A DNA stretch of 64,000 nucleotides from Rhodovibrionaceae bacterium (GCA_028279885.1 JANQMX010000069.1:1-64000); one strand, 5' to 3'. Counted from the first letter of the stretch, positions 8,847 to 18,330 are shown. The notes: generated by a model not told the origin, from the sequence alone. Made by a program: numbers and translations.

Positions 8847-9719
8847 TTATCTGAGAAACCGCTGCTCCAGGTCCTTGATGTCGTCCATCTTCTGCAAGCG
8901 GAAAATCTCGGTGACGGGGGCGATCGTCTCTTCGACGCCGTGAAGGCCGCCGTCGGCCAGAACGCGAGCGAAGACCTCTTGCATGGCAGCGACCGACGCG
9001 CGGATGGCGTGGTTGCCCCAGATGACGATGCCGACTTTGCCGGTCGCAGCGATGCGGTCCACCGTCATCTGCGGGTAGGCTGTCGGCACCAGAACGAGTG
9101 GCACTAATCCATCCCAAGCGGCGATGAAGGCCTCGATCTCATCGGGTGTCTTCTGCTTCGAGTGAATCAGGATCATGTCCGCGCCGGCCTCGCAGTAGGC
9201 CTGCGCGCGCTTCAGCGCCTCCGCCTGCCCCAGGCCGGCGATCAGGGCCTCGACCCGGGCGATCACGCAGAAGTCGTCGCTGGAACGCGCGGCGCAGGCC
9301 GCCTCGATCTTGCCCTGGAACTCTTCGATGCGCAGCAGTTCCTGACGCCCTCCGGCGATGAGGCTCGTCATCTTGGGAAAGGACTTGTCCTCGATCACCA
9401 CTGCCGCTGCGCCGGCGCGCTCGTATTCCGCAACGGCATGGGCGACGTTGACTGCGTTGCCGAAGCCGGTGTCGATGTCGGCGATGATCGGCAGGGCACT
9501 GGCGCGGGCGATGGCCCGCAGCATCTCGATATGCTGCGTCATGGTGATCAGGCTGACATCCGCTAGGCCATAGAGCGCCGAGAGCTCGAAGCCGGAGGCC
9601 CAAAGCGCATCGAAGCCAGCCTCCTCCGCCAGCTTGGCCGACAAGGGCGAATGCGTCGCCATCGCTTGAATGGGCGCGCTGCGCGATAGGGCCCGCGCAA
9701 GAGAGCCGCTAGAGTTCAA
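8847..9719 (-). CDS. palA: phosphonopyruvate hydrolase (PEP mutase/isocitrate lyase superfamily)
   Basis: Cleaves the C-P bond of phosphonopyruvate to pyruvate and phosphate in the cytosol. The TIM-barrel protein has the metal-site DIDTGFGN and the gating-loop motif EDKSFPKMTS. PEP mutase carries Asn in that loop (EDKLFPKTNS); here the position is Thr, as I recall for Variovorax phosphonopyruvate hydrolase, and the following GRQEL-RIEEFQGKI and ARVEALIAGLGQ stretches also fit that enzyme. The KKCGH motif of isocitrate lyase is absent. The start at 9719 (TTG) has AGGAGGT directly upstream and gives 290 residues. It lies 50-odd nt downstream of a DeoR-type regulator on the same strand. No phosphonoalanine transaminase is visible nearby. 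Confidence 0.82.
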   Translation of the reverse strand: MNSSGSLARALSRSAPIQAMATHSPLSAKLAEEAGFDALWASGFELSALYGLADVSLITMTQHIEMLRAIARASALPIIADIDTGFGNAVNVAHAVAEYERAGAAAVVIEDKSFPKMTSLIAGGRQELLRIEEFQGKIEAACAARSSDDFCVIARVEALIAGLGQAEALKRAQAYCEAGADMILIHSKQKTPDEIEAFIAAWDGLVPLVLVPTAYPQMTVDRIAATGKVGIVIWGNHAIRASVAAMQEVFARVLADGGLHGVEETIAPVTEIFRLQKMDDIKDLEQRFLR

Positions 9720-9772
9720 AGGGCACCTCCTCAAAGTCCTGCAGATTGCCGCCGTTTCGCGCGTGCTTTGCT

Positions 9773-10531
9773 CTAGCCGCCCTTTACGGATGTATGGAGG
9801 AGCTTCGTGCCTTTGCTCGAAGCCATGTGCTCTTCAGGCGGCGCTCGGTCCGTCACCAGAACATCGACCTCCTCGAAGTCGAGCACCCGGAAATCGCTGC
9901 GGGCGCGAAACTTGCTGTGGTCTGCCAGCACAGCAAGTCGTCCGGCGCGCCGTCTTAGGGTTCGGACCAGCCAGGCGTGCCACTCGGTTGGTTCCAGATA
10001 ACCGTCCTTCGAGTCGATGGCCGCAACGCCGATGCAGGCCAAGTCGAACACCCGGCGTTCGAGCATCTCGATGGCTTCGGGTCCGATCAGAGTCCTGGCC
10101 CGGCTGCGCAGGTTGCCGCCCAGCAGGTAGACGTCCTGCTGCGCCTGCCGCGCGATGATCTCGGCGATCTCGATCGAGTTGGTGGTGAAGCGCCCAAGCG
10201 GACCGAATGACAGCTGCTCGGCCAGAGCGTTGGTTGTCGAGCCGCCGCCGATGTAGACCGTCATGCCCGGTTCGATCAGGTCGGCCGCCAGTTCGGCGAT
10301 CTTCTGCTTCTCGGCCAGCTGGCGTGTGGCGCGGGCCTGCGTCGATTCGAGCGCCTGTGGCGCGGTCAGCACCGCGCCCCCGTGCACGCGCCGCAGCTTG
10401 CCTTGCTCTTCCAGCATCTGAAGGTCGCGGCGCACTGTCATCTCGGAGACCTGCAGCTGCTTGGCCAGCCGCGCGACACGCACGCTCGCGGTCTCGTCGA
10501 GGATTTCCAGGATCTTCTCGTGCCTCAGCAT
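9773..10531 (-). CDS. DeoR/GlpR-family transcriptional regulator
   Basis: Repressor of the DeoR family, which usually senses a phosphorylated metabolite. The N-terminal winged helix reads VARLAKQLQVSEMTVRRDL followed by the family hallmark LRRVHGGAVL. The C-terminal DeoRC sensor has DLIEPGMTVYIGGGSTTNALAE (ligand loop), as expected in a ~252-residue member. I choose ATG 10531 with GGGGTGAG upstream; GTG 10543 is possible. It is co-oriented with palA and divergent from the ABC transporter operon, so it probably controls both from the shared upstream region. The effector, perhaps a phospho- or phosphono-compound, is inferred from neighbours. Confidence 0.88.
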   Translation of the reverse strand: MLRHEKILEILDETASVRVARLAKQLQVSEMTVRRDLQMLEEQGKLRRVHGGAVLTAPQALESTQARATRQLAEKQKIAELAADLIEPGMTVYIGGGSTTNALAEQLSFGPLGRFTTNSIEIAEIIARQAQQDVYLLGGNLRSRARTLIGPEAIEMLERRVFDLACIGVAAIDSKDGYLEPTEWHAWLVRTLRRRAGRLAVLADHSKFRARSDFRVLDFEEVDVLVTDRAPPEEHMASSKGTKLLHTSVKGG

Positions 10532-10637
10532 GTTCGGGCTCACCCCAGCCGTTCGAAGCGCGATCGTGCTGCCGGCCAGTGGCCGACCATCGCTTCGACA
10601 TCACGGGATAACCCAGGATGCAGTCCACGCCAAGATC

Positions 10638-10676
10638 AAACATAAAAAACAAAACAAACAAAATCGCACATAAAAC
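10638..10676. promoter_or_regulatory. A-rich divergent control region with ACATAAAA direct repeats
   Basis: Between the DeoR gene and the ABC operon a very A-rich tract stands out from the GC-rich surroundings. The octamer ACATAAAA occurs at 10640 and again at 10668, 28 nt apart. This is a plausible binding region for the DeoR protein and the promoter area for both transcripts. No -35/-10 pair can be assigned with confidence. Confidence 0.4.
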
Positions 10677-10761
10677 TGTCACGTCTCGGTGCTACTCCCC
10701 GCGACGGGCGGAACGGGGCATCCCGCCTCCATTCAGCTCTGACGCAGACAAGGGGAAAATA

Positions 10762-12324
10762 ATGATCCGGACTAATGGCAAGGGCTTGCTCGGCGCCGGC
10801 CTCGCGGCCGTTGCGCTTTTGGCGACGAGCCCGCAGGACGCCGCGGCGGATGGACAGCGAGAGCTGACCGTCGCGGTCACCAATCTCTCGACCCATCTCG
10901 ACCCCATGGGGTTCAACGCCAACGTCAACATGCGGGTTTCGCAGAACGTGCTGGAAACCCTCATCCGCTACGACTTCAAGAAAGGCACCTTCGGCCCCGG
11001 CTTGGCGACTGCTTGGAAGATGACCAGCCCGACGGTGATGGAGCTGACCCTCCGCGAGGGTGTGAAGTGCCATAACGGCGAGGATTTCACGGCCGAGGAT
11101 GTGGCCGTGGCCTTCGGCCCCGAGCGCTTCCAGGGCGAGGGCGCGCCCGGCTATTCCGTCGCCAAGCAGTATCTCAGCATCATCAAGGACGTGCGCGCGG
11201 TGGGCACGCACAAGCTCGAGGTGGAGACGGCCGTTCCCGACCCGCTGCTCGAGACGCGCCTGGCCAACTGGATGAGCGAAGTGCCCTGCGCCGACGCCTA
11301 CCGCGCGGCGGACGGCTGGGAAGCCTGGGGCCAGGCCGTGGTCGGCACCGGTCCCTACCGGGTCGCCGAGGTGCGCCCGGGCGAGTTTCATCGCTTCGAG
11401 CGCTTCGCGGACTACTACGGCGAAGCGGCGCCGCTCGACGCCTTTACGCTGACGGTGGTGCCGGAGATCGGCGCCCGTATCGCCGGCCTTCTGACGGGCG
11501 AGTTCGATATCGTCACCGAGATCTCACCGGACCAGTTCGACGCCATTTCGAACAACCCGAACAGCGAGGTCGTCGGCGGCCCGATCCGCAACATTCGCGT
11601 CGTGCTCTTCGACACGCGCCATCCGGTGCTGTCGGACCCGCGGGTTCGGCAGGCAATGAAGTACGCGATCGACCGCGATCTGATCGTCGAATCGATCTTC
11701 GAAGGCCGGACCAAGGTGCCAAACGGTTTTCAGATGGCTGCCTTCGGCAAGATGTATGTCGAGGACTTCAAGGGTGTGTCGTTCGATCCGGACAAGGCAC
11801 GCCGTCTGCTCGCCGAAGCGGGCTACGACGGTGAGGAGATCTCCTACCGCTACTTGACCGACTACTACACCGGCGAGGTCACCACGGCGCAGATCCTGCA
11901 GCAGATGTGGCGCGACGTCGGTCTCAACGTGACCCTGGAGCTCAAGGAGAACTGGGACCAGATCACAAACGCGAAGACCGATGCTGGCCGCGCGGTCGCG
12001 AATGACTCCGCCAATGCCGTCTACCCGGACCCGATCAGCCAGCTCTACCGCATCTACGGCCCGAACGGCTACGTCCAGAAGCGCGGTTACTGGCAGAACG
12101 CGGCTTTCAACGAAGCCAGCGATATGCTCTACGCCAGCACCGAGCCGAAAGCGCGCCGCGCGGCCTTCGAGACCATGCTGGAACTCTACGAGGCTGACCC
12201 GCCGGGAACCTATCTCTACGTGCTGCCGATGTTCTACGGCAAGCGGACGGGCGTTGACTGGGCACCGACGGACACGCCGTTCATGGACTTCCGCGCCGGC
12301 AACGTAAGCCTGGCCACGAACTAG
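10762..12324 (+). CDS. ABC transporter substrate-binding protein, peptide/nickel family 5
   Basis: Periplasmic solute-binding component of a Dpp/Opp-type importer. Start ATG 10762 has AAGGGGAAA upstream and gives a signal peptide (MIRTNGKGLLGAGLAAVALLA) cleaved near AAADGQRE; the longer ORF start at 10618 lacks such features. The mature protein follows SBP_bac_5: LDPMGFNANVNMRVSQNVLETL at the N-terminus, then LREGVKCHNGEDFTAEDV, and RQAMKYAIDRDLIVESIFEG in the middle. At 520 residues it has normal size. It heads a tightly packed operon with two ATPases, two permeases and a phosphodiesterase. The family binds peptides, nickel chelates and many other ligands, so the cargo is unknown; the neighbours suggest an organophosphorus compound. 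Confidence 0.9.
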   Translation: MIRTNGKGLLGAGLAAVALLATSPQDAAADGQRELTVAVTNLSTHLDPMGFNANVNMRVSQNVLETLIRYDFKKGTFGPGLATAWKMTSPTVMELTLREGVKCHNGEDFTAEDVAVAFGPERFQGEGAPGYSVAKQYLSIIKDVRAVGTHKLEVETAVPDPLLETRLANWMSEVPCADAYRAADGWEAWGQAVVGTGPYRVAEVRPGEFHRFERFADYYGEAAPLDAFTLTVVPEIGARIAGLLTGEFDIVTEISPDQFDAISNNPNSEVVGGPIRNIRVVLFDTRHPVLSDPRVRQAMKYAIDRDLIVESIFEGRTKVPNGFQMAAFGKMYVEDFKGVSFDPDKARRLLAEAGYDGEEISYRYLTDYYTGEVTTAQILQQMWRDVGLNVTLELKENWDQITNAKTDAGRAVANDSANAVYPDPISQLYRIYGPNGYVQKRGYWQNAAFNEASDMLYASTEPKARRAAFETMLELYEADPPGTYLYVLPMFYGKRTGVDWAPTDTPFMDFRAGNVSLATN

Positions 12325-12407
12325 ACCCACGCGCAGGCAAGGTGGCTGCAGGCGGGCCAAGCGCCCGCCTGCAGCAGTTTTCACAATCGCTTGATAACAC
12401 GGGCGTC

Positions 12408-13394
12408 ATGCCTCTGCTCGACATCCAGGACCTGCGGGTCTCCTTCGATACGGCGGCGGGCCCGGCCCAGGCCGTGCGCGGCGTCGACCTGACCCTGGCG
12501 CGGGGCGAGATCCTCGGCGTGGTGGGAGAGAGCGGCTCCGGCAAGTCGGCGCTCTTTCTCGCGGTCCTCGGCTTGGCCGGCGCTCGCGCCCGCGTATCCG
12601 GCCAGGCCTTCTTCGACGGCGCCGATCTCATCGACCTGTCCGACCGTGCCTTGAGCCGCCTGCGCGGCCGCCGGCTCTCGATGGTGTTTCAGGACCCGGC
12701 CTCCTCCCTTAATCCGGTGCGCAGCATTGGCCATCAGCTCAAGGAAGCCATTCGACTCAACGCCGGCGGTCTGTCGCACGGGGAGCGCCCGACGCCCGAA
12801 GCCCTGTTGGCCGAGGTCGGGCTGTCCGATCCGCAGCGTCAGCTACGCGCTTATCCTCACGAGCTTTCCGGCGGTCAGAACCAGCGGGCGATGATCGCAA
12901 TGATGCTGGCTGGCAACCCCGATCTGCTGATCGCCGACGAGCCGACGACGGCTCTCGACGTCACGGTGCAGGCGCAGATCCTCGACCTCTTGCAGGACAT
13001 AAGCCGGGCGCGGGGTATGAGCGTTGTGCTGATCAGCCACGATCTCGGTGTCGTGGCGCAGATCTGCGACCGTATCGCGGTGATGTACGGCGGCATGATC
13101 GTCGAGTCCGGGCCGGTCGAGCAGGTCTTCGACGCGCCGGCGCATCCCTATATGCGCGGTCTGATGGCGGCGCGGCCCAACGGTGCCGGCCGGCTGCAAC
13201 CCATCGGCGGCACCGTGCCCTCGCCGTTCGACAGCGCGCCTGGCTGTGCCTTTGCGCCGCGCTGTGCCCGTCGCTCCGCGCGCTGCAGCAGGGAGGTTCC
13301 TCCGGCTGTCGGGGGGCAGCGCTGGTGGCGCTGCTTTCATCCCGCCCTCGACGCAGCGGACGCTAAGCCGCTTGAAGAGGCTGCCCGGTTGTGA
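12408..13394 (+). CDS. ABC transporter ATP-binding protein, DppD/OppD type
   Basis: Nucleotide-binding subunit that powers the importer. Seen: Walker A GESGSGKS (about residue 40), signature LSGGQNQR, Walker B LLIADEPTTALDV, the switch histidine in ISHDLG, and the C-terminal oligopeptide-type extension with GCAFAPRC cysteines. The ATG at 12408 (MPLLDIQDL) starts where family members begin; the ORF-track start at 12342 adds a non-homologous leader. About 328 residues, the usual length. Its stop overlaps the start of the second ATPase gene by four bases (GTGA), so translation is probably coupled. Confidence 0.92.
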   Translation: MPLLDIQDLRVSFDTAAGPAQAVRGVDLTLARGEILGVVGESGSGKSALFLAVLGLAGARARVSGQAFFDGADLIDLSDRALSRLRGRRLSMVFQDPASSLNPVRSIGHQLKEAIRLNAGGLSHGERPTPEALLAEVGLSDPQRQLRAYPHELSGGQNQRAMIAMMLAGNPDLLIADEPTTALDVTVQAQILDLLQDISRARGMSVVLISHDLGVVAQICDRIAVMYGGMIVESGPVEQVFDAPAHPYMRGLMAARPNGAGRLQPIGGTVPSPFDSAPGCAFAPRCARRSARCSREVPPAVGGQRWWRCFHPALDAADAKPLEEAARL

Positions 13395-14401
13395 CGGAGG
13401 TCGGATTGCTTGAACTGCGCGGACTTCGCTGTCGCTTCGCAAGCCGCGGCATTCCGCTGATCGCGCCCGGGACAACGGTCCATGCCGTCGACGGGGTCGA
13501 TCTGACCCTCGCGCCGGGGGAGATCCTCGGTCTGGTCGGCGAAAGCGGCTGCGGCAAGTCGACCCTCGCCAAGGCGCTGATGGGTCTGGGCGACTATCAG
13601 GCGGAGACAATGCGCTTTGCCGGCCAGGACATCCGGGCGCCGCTCGACCGCCGTCCCCGCGACCTGCTGCGGCGTATCCAGTATGTCTTTCAGGACCCGC
13701 TGGATGCGCTCGATCCGCGCCGTTCGGTGCTCTATCAGGTTGCCGAGCCGCTGCTTATCCATGGCCTGGCGTCCGGCGCCGAAAGAGAGGCGCGGGCACG
13801 GGCTGCCTTGCGCGACGTCAACCTCGGCGCGGATATCGAGGTCAAGTTTCCGCATCAGCTCTCCGGCGGGCAGCGCCAGCGGGTCGTCATTGCGCGGGCG
13901 CTGGTTCTCGCGCCCGAAGTCCTGATCTGCGACGAGCCGGTCTCGGCGCTCGACGTGTCGATCCAAGCCCAAGTGGTCAACCTGCTGCGCGATCTGCGGG
14001 ACCGGCGCGGTCTGACCATCCTTTTCATCAGCCACGACCTGGGACTGGTCCGCCATCTCTGCGATCGGGTGGCTGTGATGTATCTCGGTCGGATCTGCGA
14101 AACCGGGCCCATCGAGCCGCTGTTCGAACGGCCCAGGCACCCCTACACCCAGGCCCTTGTTGCCGCCATCCCGCCGCCCCACCCGCGCCTGCGCAAGCCG
14201 CTCAAGCGGCTGATCGGCGAGCCGCCGCGCCCCGGTAGCCCGCCACCGGGCTGCCGTTTCCATCCGCGCTGCCCGCTTTGCGAAGCGGCGTGCCGCACGG
14301 AACCGCCCGCGCTCCTGCCGATCGTCGGGGCGCAACACGATGGGGCGCAACAGTCCGTGGCCTGCCATGTGGCGCGGCGTGGCGAGGCGCTGCCATGCTA
14401 G
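13391..14401 (+). CDS. ABC transporter ATP-binding protein, DppF/OppF type
   Basis: Second ATPase of the importer, forming a heterodimer with the preceding subunit. Seen: Walker A GESGCGKS, signature LSGGQRQR, Walker B LICDEPVSALDV, and the oligo_HPY C-terminal segment with GCRFHPRCPLC. It starts with GTG inside the upstream stop codon region (4-nt overlap), and its own stop lies within the first codons of the permease gene (ATGCTAG, 7-nt overlap). 336 residues is normal. As with other Opp/Dpp pairs, each NBD should contact one of the two permeases in the inner membrane. Confidence 0.92.
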   Translation: MTEVGLLELRGLRCRFASRGIPLIAPGTTVHAVDGVDLTLAPGEILGLVGESGCGKSTLAKALMGLGDYQAETMRFAGQDIRAPLDRRPRDLLRRIQYVFQDPLDALDPRRSVLYQVAEPLLIHGLASGAEREARARAALRDVNLGADIEVKFPHQLSGGQRQRVVIARALVLAPEVLICDEPVSALDVSIQAQVVNLLRDLRDRRGLTILFISHDLGLVRHLCDRVAVMYLGRICETGPIEPLFERPRHPYTQALVAAIPPPHPRLRKPLKRLIGEPPRPGSPPPGCRFHPRCPLCEAACRTEPPALLPIVGAQHDGAQQSVACHVARRGEALPC

Positions 14402-15324
14402 TGTTCGCTTTGCGCAAGGTCTTCCGCGCCCTGCTCACGGTGATGCTGCTCGTCACCTTCACCTTCTTCATTCTGCGGCTGACCGGCGACCCGGCCACGT
14501 CCATGGTGGGCTTGGATGTGCCGCCGGAAGCGCGCGAGGCATTCCGAGTGAAGTGGGGTCTCGACCGGCCGCTGTGGACGCAATACCTCATTTACCTGGA
14601 GCAGCTGGCCCAGGGGGACTTCGGCCGCTCCTTCGTCGGTGCCAGGCCGGCCTGGGATGTGGTAGCCGAGCGTCTGCCCAAGACTCTGTCGCTGATGGGG
14701 GCCACCACGCTGGTCACGCTGCTCATCGGCATTCCGCTCGGCGTGATCGCGGCCGTGCGCCGCGGCACCTGGGTCGACCGGCTCGCCATCGGCGTCTCGG
14801 TGGCCGGGCTCAGCCTGCCCAACTTCGTCGTGGGGATCCTGCTCATCCTGCTGTTCGGCGTCGGGCTGATGTGGCTCCCCACCACCGGCAGCGACACCGC
14901 TTGGCATTTCATCCTGCCGGTCGTGACGATGGCGACCAGCGAAGCCGCGGTCTTCGCGCGCTTTGCCCGGTCCGCCATGCTCGACGTGCTCAACCAGCCT
15001 TACATGCGCACCGCCGCCGCCAAGGGCCGAGATCGGGCCAGCGCGGTTGTTTGGCATGCGCTGCCCAATGCGGCGATCCCTCTGGTCACCGTTGTTGCGC
15101 TTTATCTCGGGCGTCTCATCGTCGGTGCGGTCGTCACCGAGAACGTCTTCGCCTGGCCGGGGGTCGGCAGCCTGCTGGTGCTGTCGGTCGAGCACCGGGA
15201 TCTGGCGGTGGTTCAGACCATCGTCATCCTGGTCGGGATCACCATGGTTGCCGCCAATCTCACCGTCGACATCGCCTATCGCTGGCTCGACCCGCGCACG
15301 GCGCGGCGTGAAGGGGCCGGCTGA
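14395..15324 (+). CDS. ABC transporter permease, DppB type
   Basis: Inner-membrane channel subunit. The family start is MLVFALRKVFRALLTVMLL, whose ATG at 14395 overlaps the preceding ATPase gene; the longer ORF start is rejected. About six hydrophobic helices are visible, including the N-terminal one, LVTLLIGIPLGVIAAV and FVVGILLILLFGVGL. The cytoplasmic coupling loop is RTAAAKGRDRASAVVWHALP, close to the family EAA-like consensus. About 309 residues, normal for DppB. The stop TGA shares one base with the ATG of the next permease. Confidence 0.92.
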   Translation: MLVFALRKVFRALLTVMLLVTFTFFILRLTGDPATSMVGLDVPPEAREAFRVKWGLDRPLWTQYLIYLEQLAQGDFGRSFVGARPAWDVVAERLPKTLSLMGATTLVTLLIGIPLGVIAAVRRGTWVDRLAIGVSVAGLSLPNFVVGILLILLFGVGLMWLPTTGSDTAWHFILPVVTMATSEAAVFARFARSAMLDVLNQPYMRTAAAKGRDRASAVVWHALPNAAIPLVTVVALYLGRLIVGAVVTENVFAWPGVGSLLVLSVEHRDLAVVQTIVILVGITMVAANLTVDIAYRWLDPRTARREGAG

Positions 15325-16166
15325 TGGCGCGACTGGCCGGCTTGCCTCTTTCGGTCCGCCTGTCCGGCGTCTGGGTCCTTGCCATGCTTGCCGTGGCCAT
15401 CCTGGCCGATTGGATAGCGCCCTACGACTATGCCGCCATCGACCTGCGCAATCGCCTGACGCCGCCGATCTGGATGACGGGCGGGACCTGGCTGCATCCG
15501 CTGGGCACCGACGACCTGGGCCGCGACGTCCTCTCCCGCATCATCTACTCCGTGCGCACCAGCCTGGCGGTCGCTCTGTTGGGCACTATCATCGGGGCTG
15601 CGCTGGGGACTTCGCTCGGCTTTCTGGCGGCGCGCTTTCGCGGCTGGGTCGACGACCTGGTGACCATGGCCATCGATTTTCAGGCGGCCTTGCCCTTCCT
15701 CATCCTGGCGCTGGCCGCCCTGGCCTTCCTCGGCAACAGCCTCGTTCTCTTCGTCGCCATCATGGGCGTCTACGGCTGGGAGCGTTATGCCCGCATCGTG
15801 CGCGGCATGGCTTTCGCCGCTCAGGCGCAGGGCTATGCCATTGCCCTGAGGACACTCGGCGCTTCGTCGGCGCGGGTCTACTTCGCCCACATCCTGCCGA
15901 ATATCGCCAGCGCCATCATCGTCAACATGACGCTCAACTTCCCGGAAACGGTGCTGCTGGAAACCTCGCTGTCCTTTCTGGGCCTTGGCATTCAGCCGCC
16001 GATGACGAGCCTCGGCAACATGGTCGGCTTCGGGCGGGACTATCTTCTCTCGGCCTGGTGGATCGCCGTCTGCCCGGCTGTCGTCATCTTCGTCACCACG
16101 CTGGCCTTCAGCCTTCTCGGCGACTGGCTGCGCGACTATCTCGACCCGGCCTTGCGAGGGAGCTGA
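15324..16166 (+). CDS. ABC transporter permease, DppC type
   Basis: Second inner-membrane channel subunit, 280 residues, with the DppC-type beginning (short cytoplasmic segment, first helix LAMLAVAILADWIAP) and the periplasmic HPLGTDDLGRDVLSRIIY motif that is characteristic of this subfamily. The coupling loop reads AIALRTLGASSARVYFAHILP. The start overlaps the preceding stop by one base. The next gene, a phosphodiesterase-like protein, follows with no gap, so the hydrolase is very probably made together with the transporter. Confidence 0.92.
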   Translation: MARLAGLPLSVRLSGVWVLAMLAVAILADWIAPYDYAAIDLRNRLTPPIWMTGGTWLHPLGTDDLGRDVLSRIIYSVRTSLAVALLGTIIGAALGTSLGFLAARFRGWVDDLVTMAIDFQAALPFLILALAALAFLGNSLVLFVAIMGVYGWERYARIVRGMAFAAQAQGYAIALRTLGASSARVYFAHILPNIASAIIVNMTLNFPETVLLETSLSFLGLGIQPPMTSLGNMVGFGRDYLLSAWWIAVCPAVVIFVTTLAFSLLGDWLRDYLDPALRGS

Positions 16167-17639
16167 GTGGCCATGAACCGTGTTATCCTGATCGGCCTCG
16201 ACGGTTTCCGCCCCGAGATGATGAGCGAGGCGCTGACCCCCAACCTTGTCGCGCTGGCGGCGGAGGGGGTGCGTTGCACGCATCACCGCGCGCACTTTCC
16301 CAGCGAGACCTACGTCAATGTCGCCTCGATCCTGACCGGTGTGTCGCCAGGCGCCCATGGCATCGTCGCCAACAAGTTCTTCGACGCCAATGTCGACCGC
16401 AGCGAGCCCTGGGCCGGCAACCGGATCGCCATGATCGAGGCCGGGATGGCCGCCTACCACGGCGGGCTGATCACGGCGCCGACACTCGGTGACCGCCTGG
16501 CTCGTACCGGCAAGCGCCTTTGGGTTTTCAGCGGCAACTCCCCCGGCAGCGCCAGGTTGAAGCACCCGCGCGTGGCGGACTGTCCTGGCCACTTGGTGAT
16601 CGTGGGGCAGCGCATCGAGGTGTCGCGACCAAAGAAATGGGCGAAGGAGCTGGCCGCGCATCTCGGCCGGCCTCCCAGACCGGTGGTCCATGGCGAGACC
16701 TTCGGTGTCCAGCGTTACCTAACCGACGCCTTTCTGTCTCTCGCATCCCAGGAAGCACTGCCAGAGGCCGTCGTGCTCTGGTATGGCGAGCCGGACCACA
16801 GCTATCACAGCTTCGGTCTCGGCGCCGAGCCGACGCTGGCCGCGATTCGAGCCGTCGACGGAGAGCTTTGCCGCGTGATCGACTGGTGGCGGGCGCATCC
16901 CGAGCAGGATCGGATCCAGCTGATCGTCACCTCAGATCATGGCCACATCACCCAAACCCAGCCAGTCGATACGGCCGGCATTCTCATCCAAGCCGGATTT
17001 CGTGTCGGCAGATACCTGGATGACGATGCGGAGCTTGCGCTGATTCCCGGCTATGCCGGCAACATCCTTTTGCACCAGGACGATCCGGGTTTGCGGCGCG
17101 CGGTTGTGGACGCTCTGATGGCCCACCCCGACACAGGCCTGGTTTTCACGTCCGGTGGCGACGGGGTGGAGGGCGCGGTGCCGGGCACCTTCGATCGCCG
17201 CCTCGTTCTGTCGGACCATGCCCGCAGCCCGGACATCACCTTTACGCTCAGGGCCGACGATGCGCAGGACTGCTATGGCTTTACCGGAACCTGTCGCTAC
17301 GACAACGACCTGCCGGCCGGAGTCGGCTATCACGGCGGACTCCACCCGGCCGAGATGGCGCCGCTGCTGATCATGGCCGGCAGTGCTTTCGCCAACGGGC
17401 GGGCGACGGACGCACCAAGCTCCGTGATGGATGTTCTGCCGACCATTGTCTCGCTCTTGGGAGAAGAGGGAGAGGGCCTCGAAGGGCGCGTGCTGGCGGA
17501 AGCCTTCGCCGAGGGCGCAGCGGATGCGGAAAAGACCGCTCAGACGCTGAGCGCCGGCTCTGGCGGCTACGCGCAGGAGCTTGCCTTCACCCACTGGGGG
17601 TCGCGGCGATACCTCGATCACGGCAAGCGGACCGAATGA
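16167..17639 (+). CDS. alkaline-phosphatase-superfamily phosphodiesterase (NPP/PhnA-like)
   Basis: Metal-dependent hydrolase of phosphate mono- or diesters, or possibly of a phosphonate. The two-zinc site is recognisable: first Asp in [12 protein letters not shown], nucleophile Thr in [15 protein letters not shown], then [16 protein letters not shown] and a late His in [13 protein letters not shown]. These correspond to nucleotide pyrophosphatase/phosphodiesterase and phosphonoacetate hydrolase motifs. No signal peptide is seen, so it is probably cytosolic and acts on imported substrate. It starts with GTG at 16167 (or ATG 16173) directly after the last permease stop. The 490-residue length is larger than typical PhnA. 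The precise substrate is unknown. Confidence 0.82.
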   Translation: MAMNRVILIGLDGFRPEMMSEALTPNLVALAAEGVRCTHHRAHFPSETYVNVASILTGVSPGAHGIVANKFFDANVDRSEPWAGNRIAMIEAGMAAYHGGLITAPTLGDRLARTGKRLWVFSGNSPGSARLKHPRVADCPGHLVIVGQRIEVSRPKKWAKELAAHLGRPPRPVVHGETFGVQRYLTDAFLSLASQEALPEAVVLWYGEPDHSYHSFGLGAEPTLAAIRAVDGELCRVIDWWRAHPEQDRIQLIVTSDHGHITQTQPVDTAGILIQAGFRVGRYLDDDAELALIPGYAGNILLHQDDPGLRRAVVDALMAHPDTGLVFTSGGDGVEGAVPGTFDRRLVLSDHARSPDITFTLRADDAQDCYGFTGTCRYDNDLPAGVGYHGGLHPAEMAPLLIMAGSAFANGRATDAPSSVMDVLPTIVSLLGEEGEGLEGRVLAEAFAEGAADAEKTAQTLSAGSGGYAQELAFTHWGSRRYLDHGKRTE

Positions 17640-17691
17640 CGCTGACAAAGCGCCTTGGCGGGGGCGGACCGGCGCAATAGGCTGTTTGGCG

Positions 17692-18270
17692 ATGACCGAG
17701 CCGAGCAGCCCCCCACCGCCCCAGTTCAATCGTCAGGTGCCCGAGGGCGACGATCGGGAACGGCTGGTCTGCGGCAGCTGTGGCTTCATCAACTACGAGA
17801 ACCCCAAGATCGTCGTCGGCAGCGTCGCTTGCTGGGACGACCGCATTCTGCTTTGCCGCCGGGCGATCGAGCCGCGCAAAGGCTACTGGACCCTGCCGGC
17901 CGGCTATCTGGAGCAGCACGAGGAGACCGAGGCCGGTGCCCTGCGCGAAGCCTGGGAGGAAGCGCGCGCCAAGCTGGAGATTGACCAGCTCCTGGCCGTC
18001 TATGCCATCAAGCGTCTCAGCCAGGTGCAGCTGATCTACCGCGCCCGCCTGGTGACCCCCGAGGTCTCGGCCGGCCCGGAGAGCGCCGAGGTCGGCCTCT
18101 TCCGCTGGGACGAGATCCCCTGGGACGATATCGCCTTTCCCTCGGTCCACTGGTCGCTGGGTCATTACAAAGAGAGCCTCGGCCTGACCGCGTTCGCGCC
18201 CTTCGGCAATCCTGACGGCAAGACCGGTGCCATGGGCGAGGTCAGCGCTGCCCGCAGCGAAGGGCTGTAA
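17692..18270 (+). CDS. Nudix hydrolase with N-terminal zinc ribbon
   Basis: Hydrolase of nucleoside-diphosphate-X compounds such as ADP-ribose or NADH. After a Pro-rich lead the protein has a zinc-ribbon start ([13 protein letters not shown]), then a Nudix fold with the box [20 protein letters not shown]. The final Gly of the Nudix consensus is Arg here (EEARA); the metal-binding Glu residues are present. About 192 residues. Start ATG 17692 was chosen because the ORF upstream of it overlaps the end of the preceding gene. It lies 52 nt after the phosphodiesterase on the same strand and could be co-transcribed, although this family is usually a stand-alone housekeeping gene. Confidence 0.85.
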   Translation: MTEPSSPPPPQFNRQVPEGDDRERLVCGSCGFINYENPKIVVGSVACWDDRILLCRRAIEPRKGYWTLPAGYLEQHEETEAGALREAWEEARAKLEIDQLLAVYAIKRLSQVQLIYRARLVTPEVSAGPESAEVGLFRWDEIPWDDIAFPSVHWSLGHYKESLGLTAFAPFGNPDGKTGAMGEVSAARSEGL

Positions 18271-18330
18271 GGGTTTTGTCGCCTAGGCGATAGGAACTTC
18301 TCTTCTCGCCCGTCGGTTTTCCCAATTGTT

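Noticed and set aside
14278-14394. Long N-terminal extension of the DppB-type permease
   Set aside because: The extension overlaps the ATPase gene and encodes an Arg/Gly-rich leader unlike the family; ATG 14395 begins directly before the first helix.
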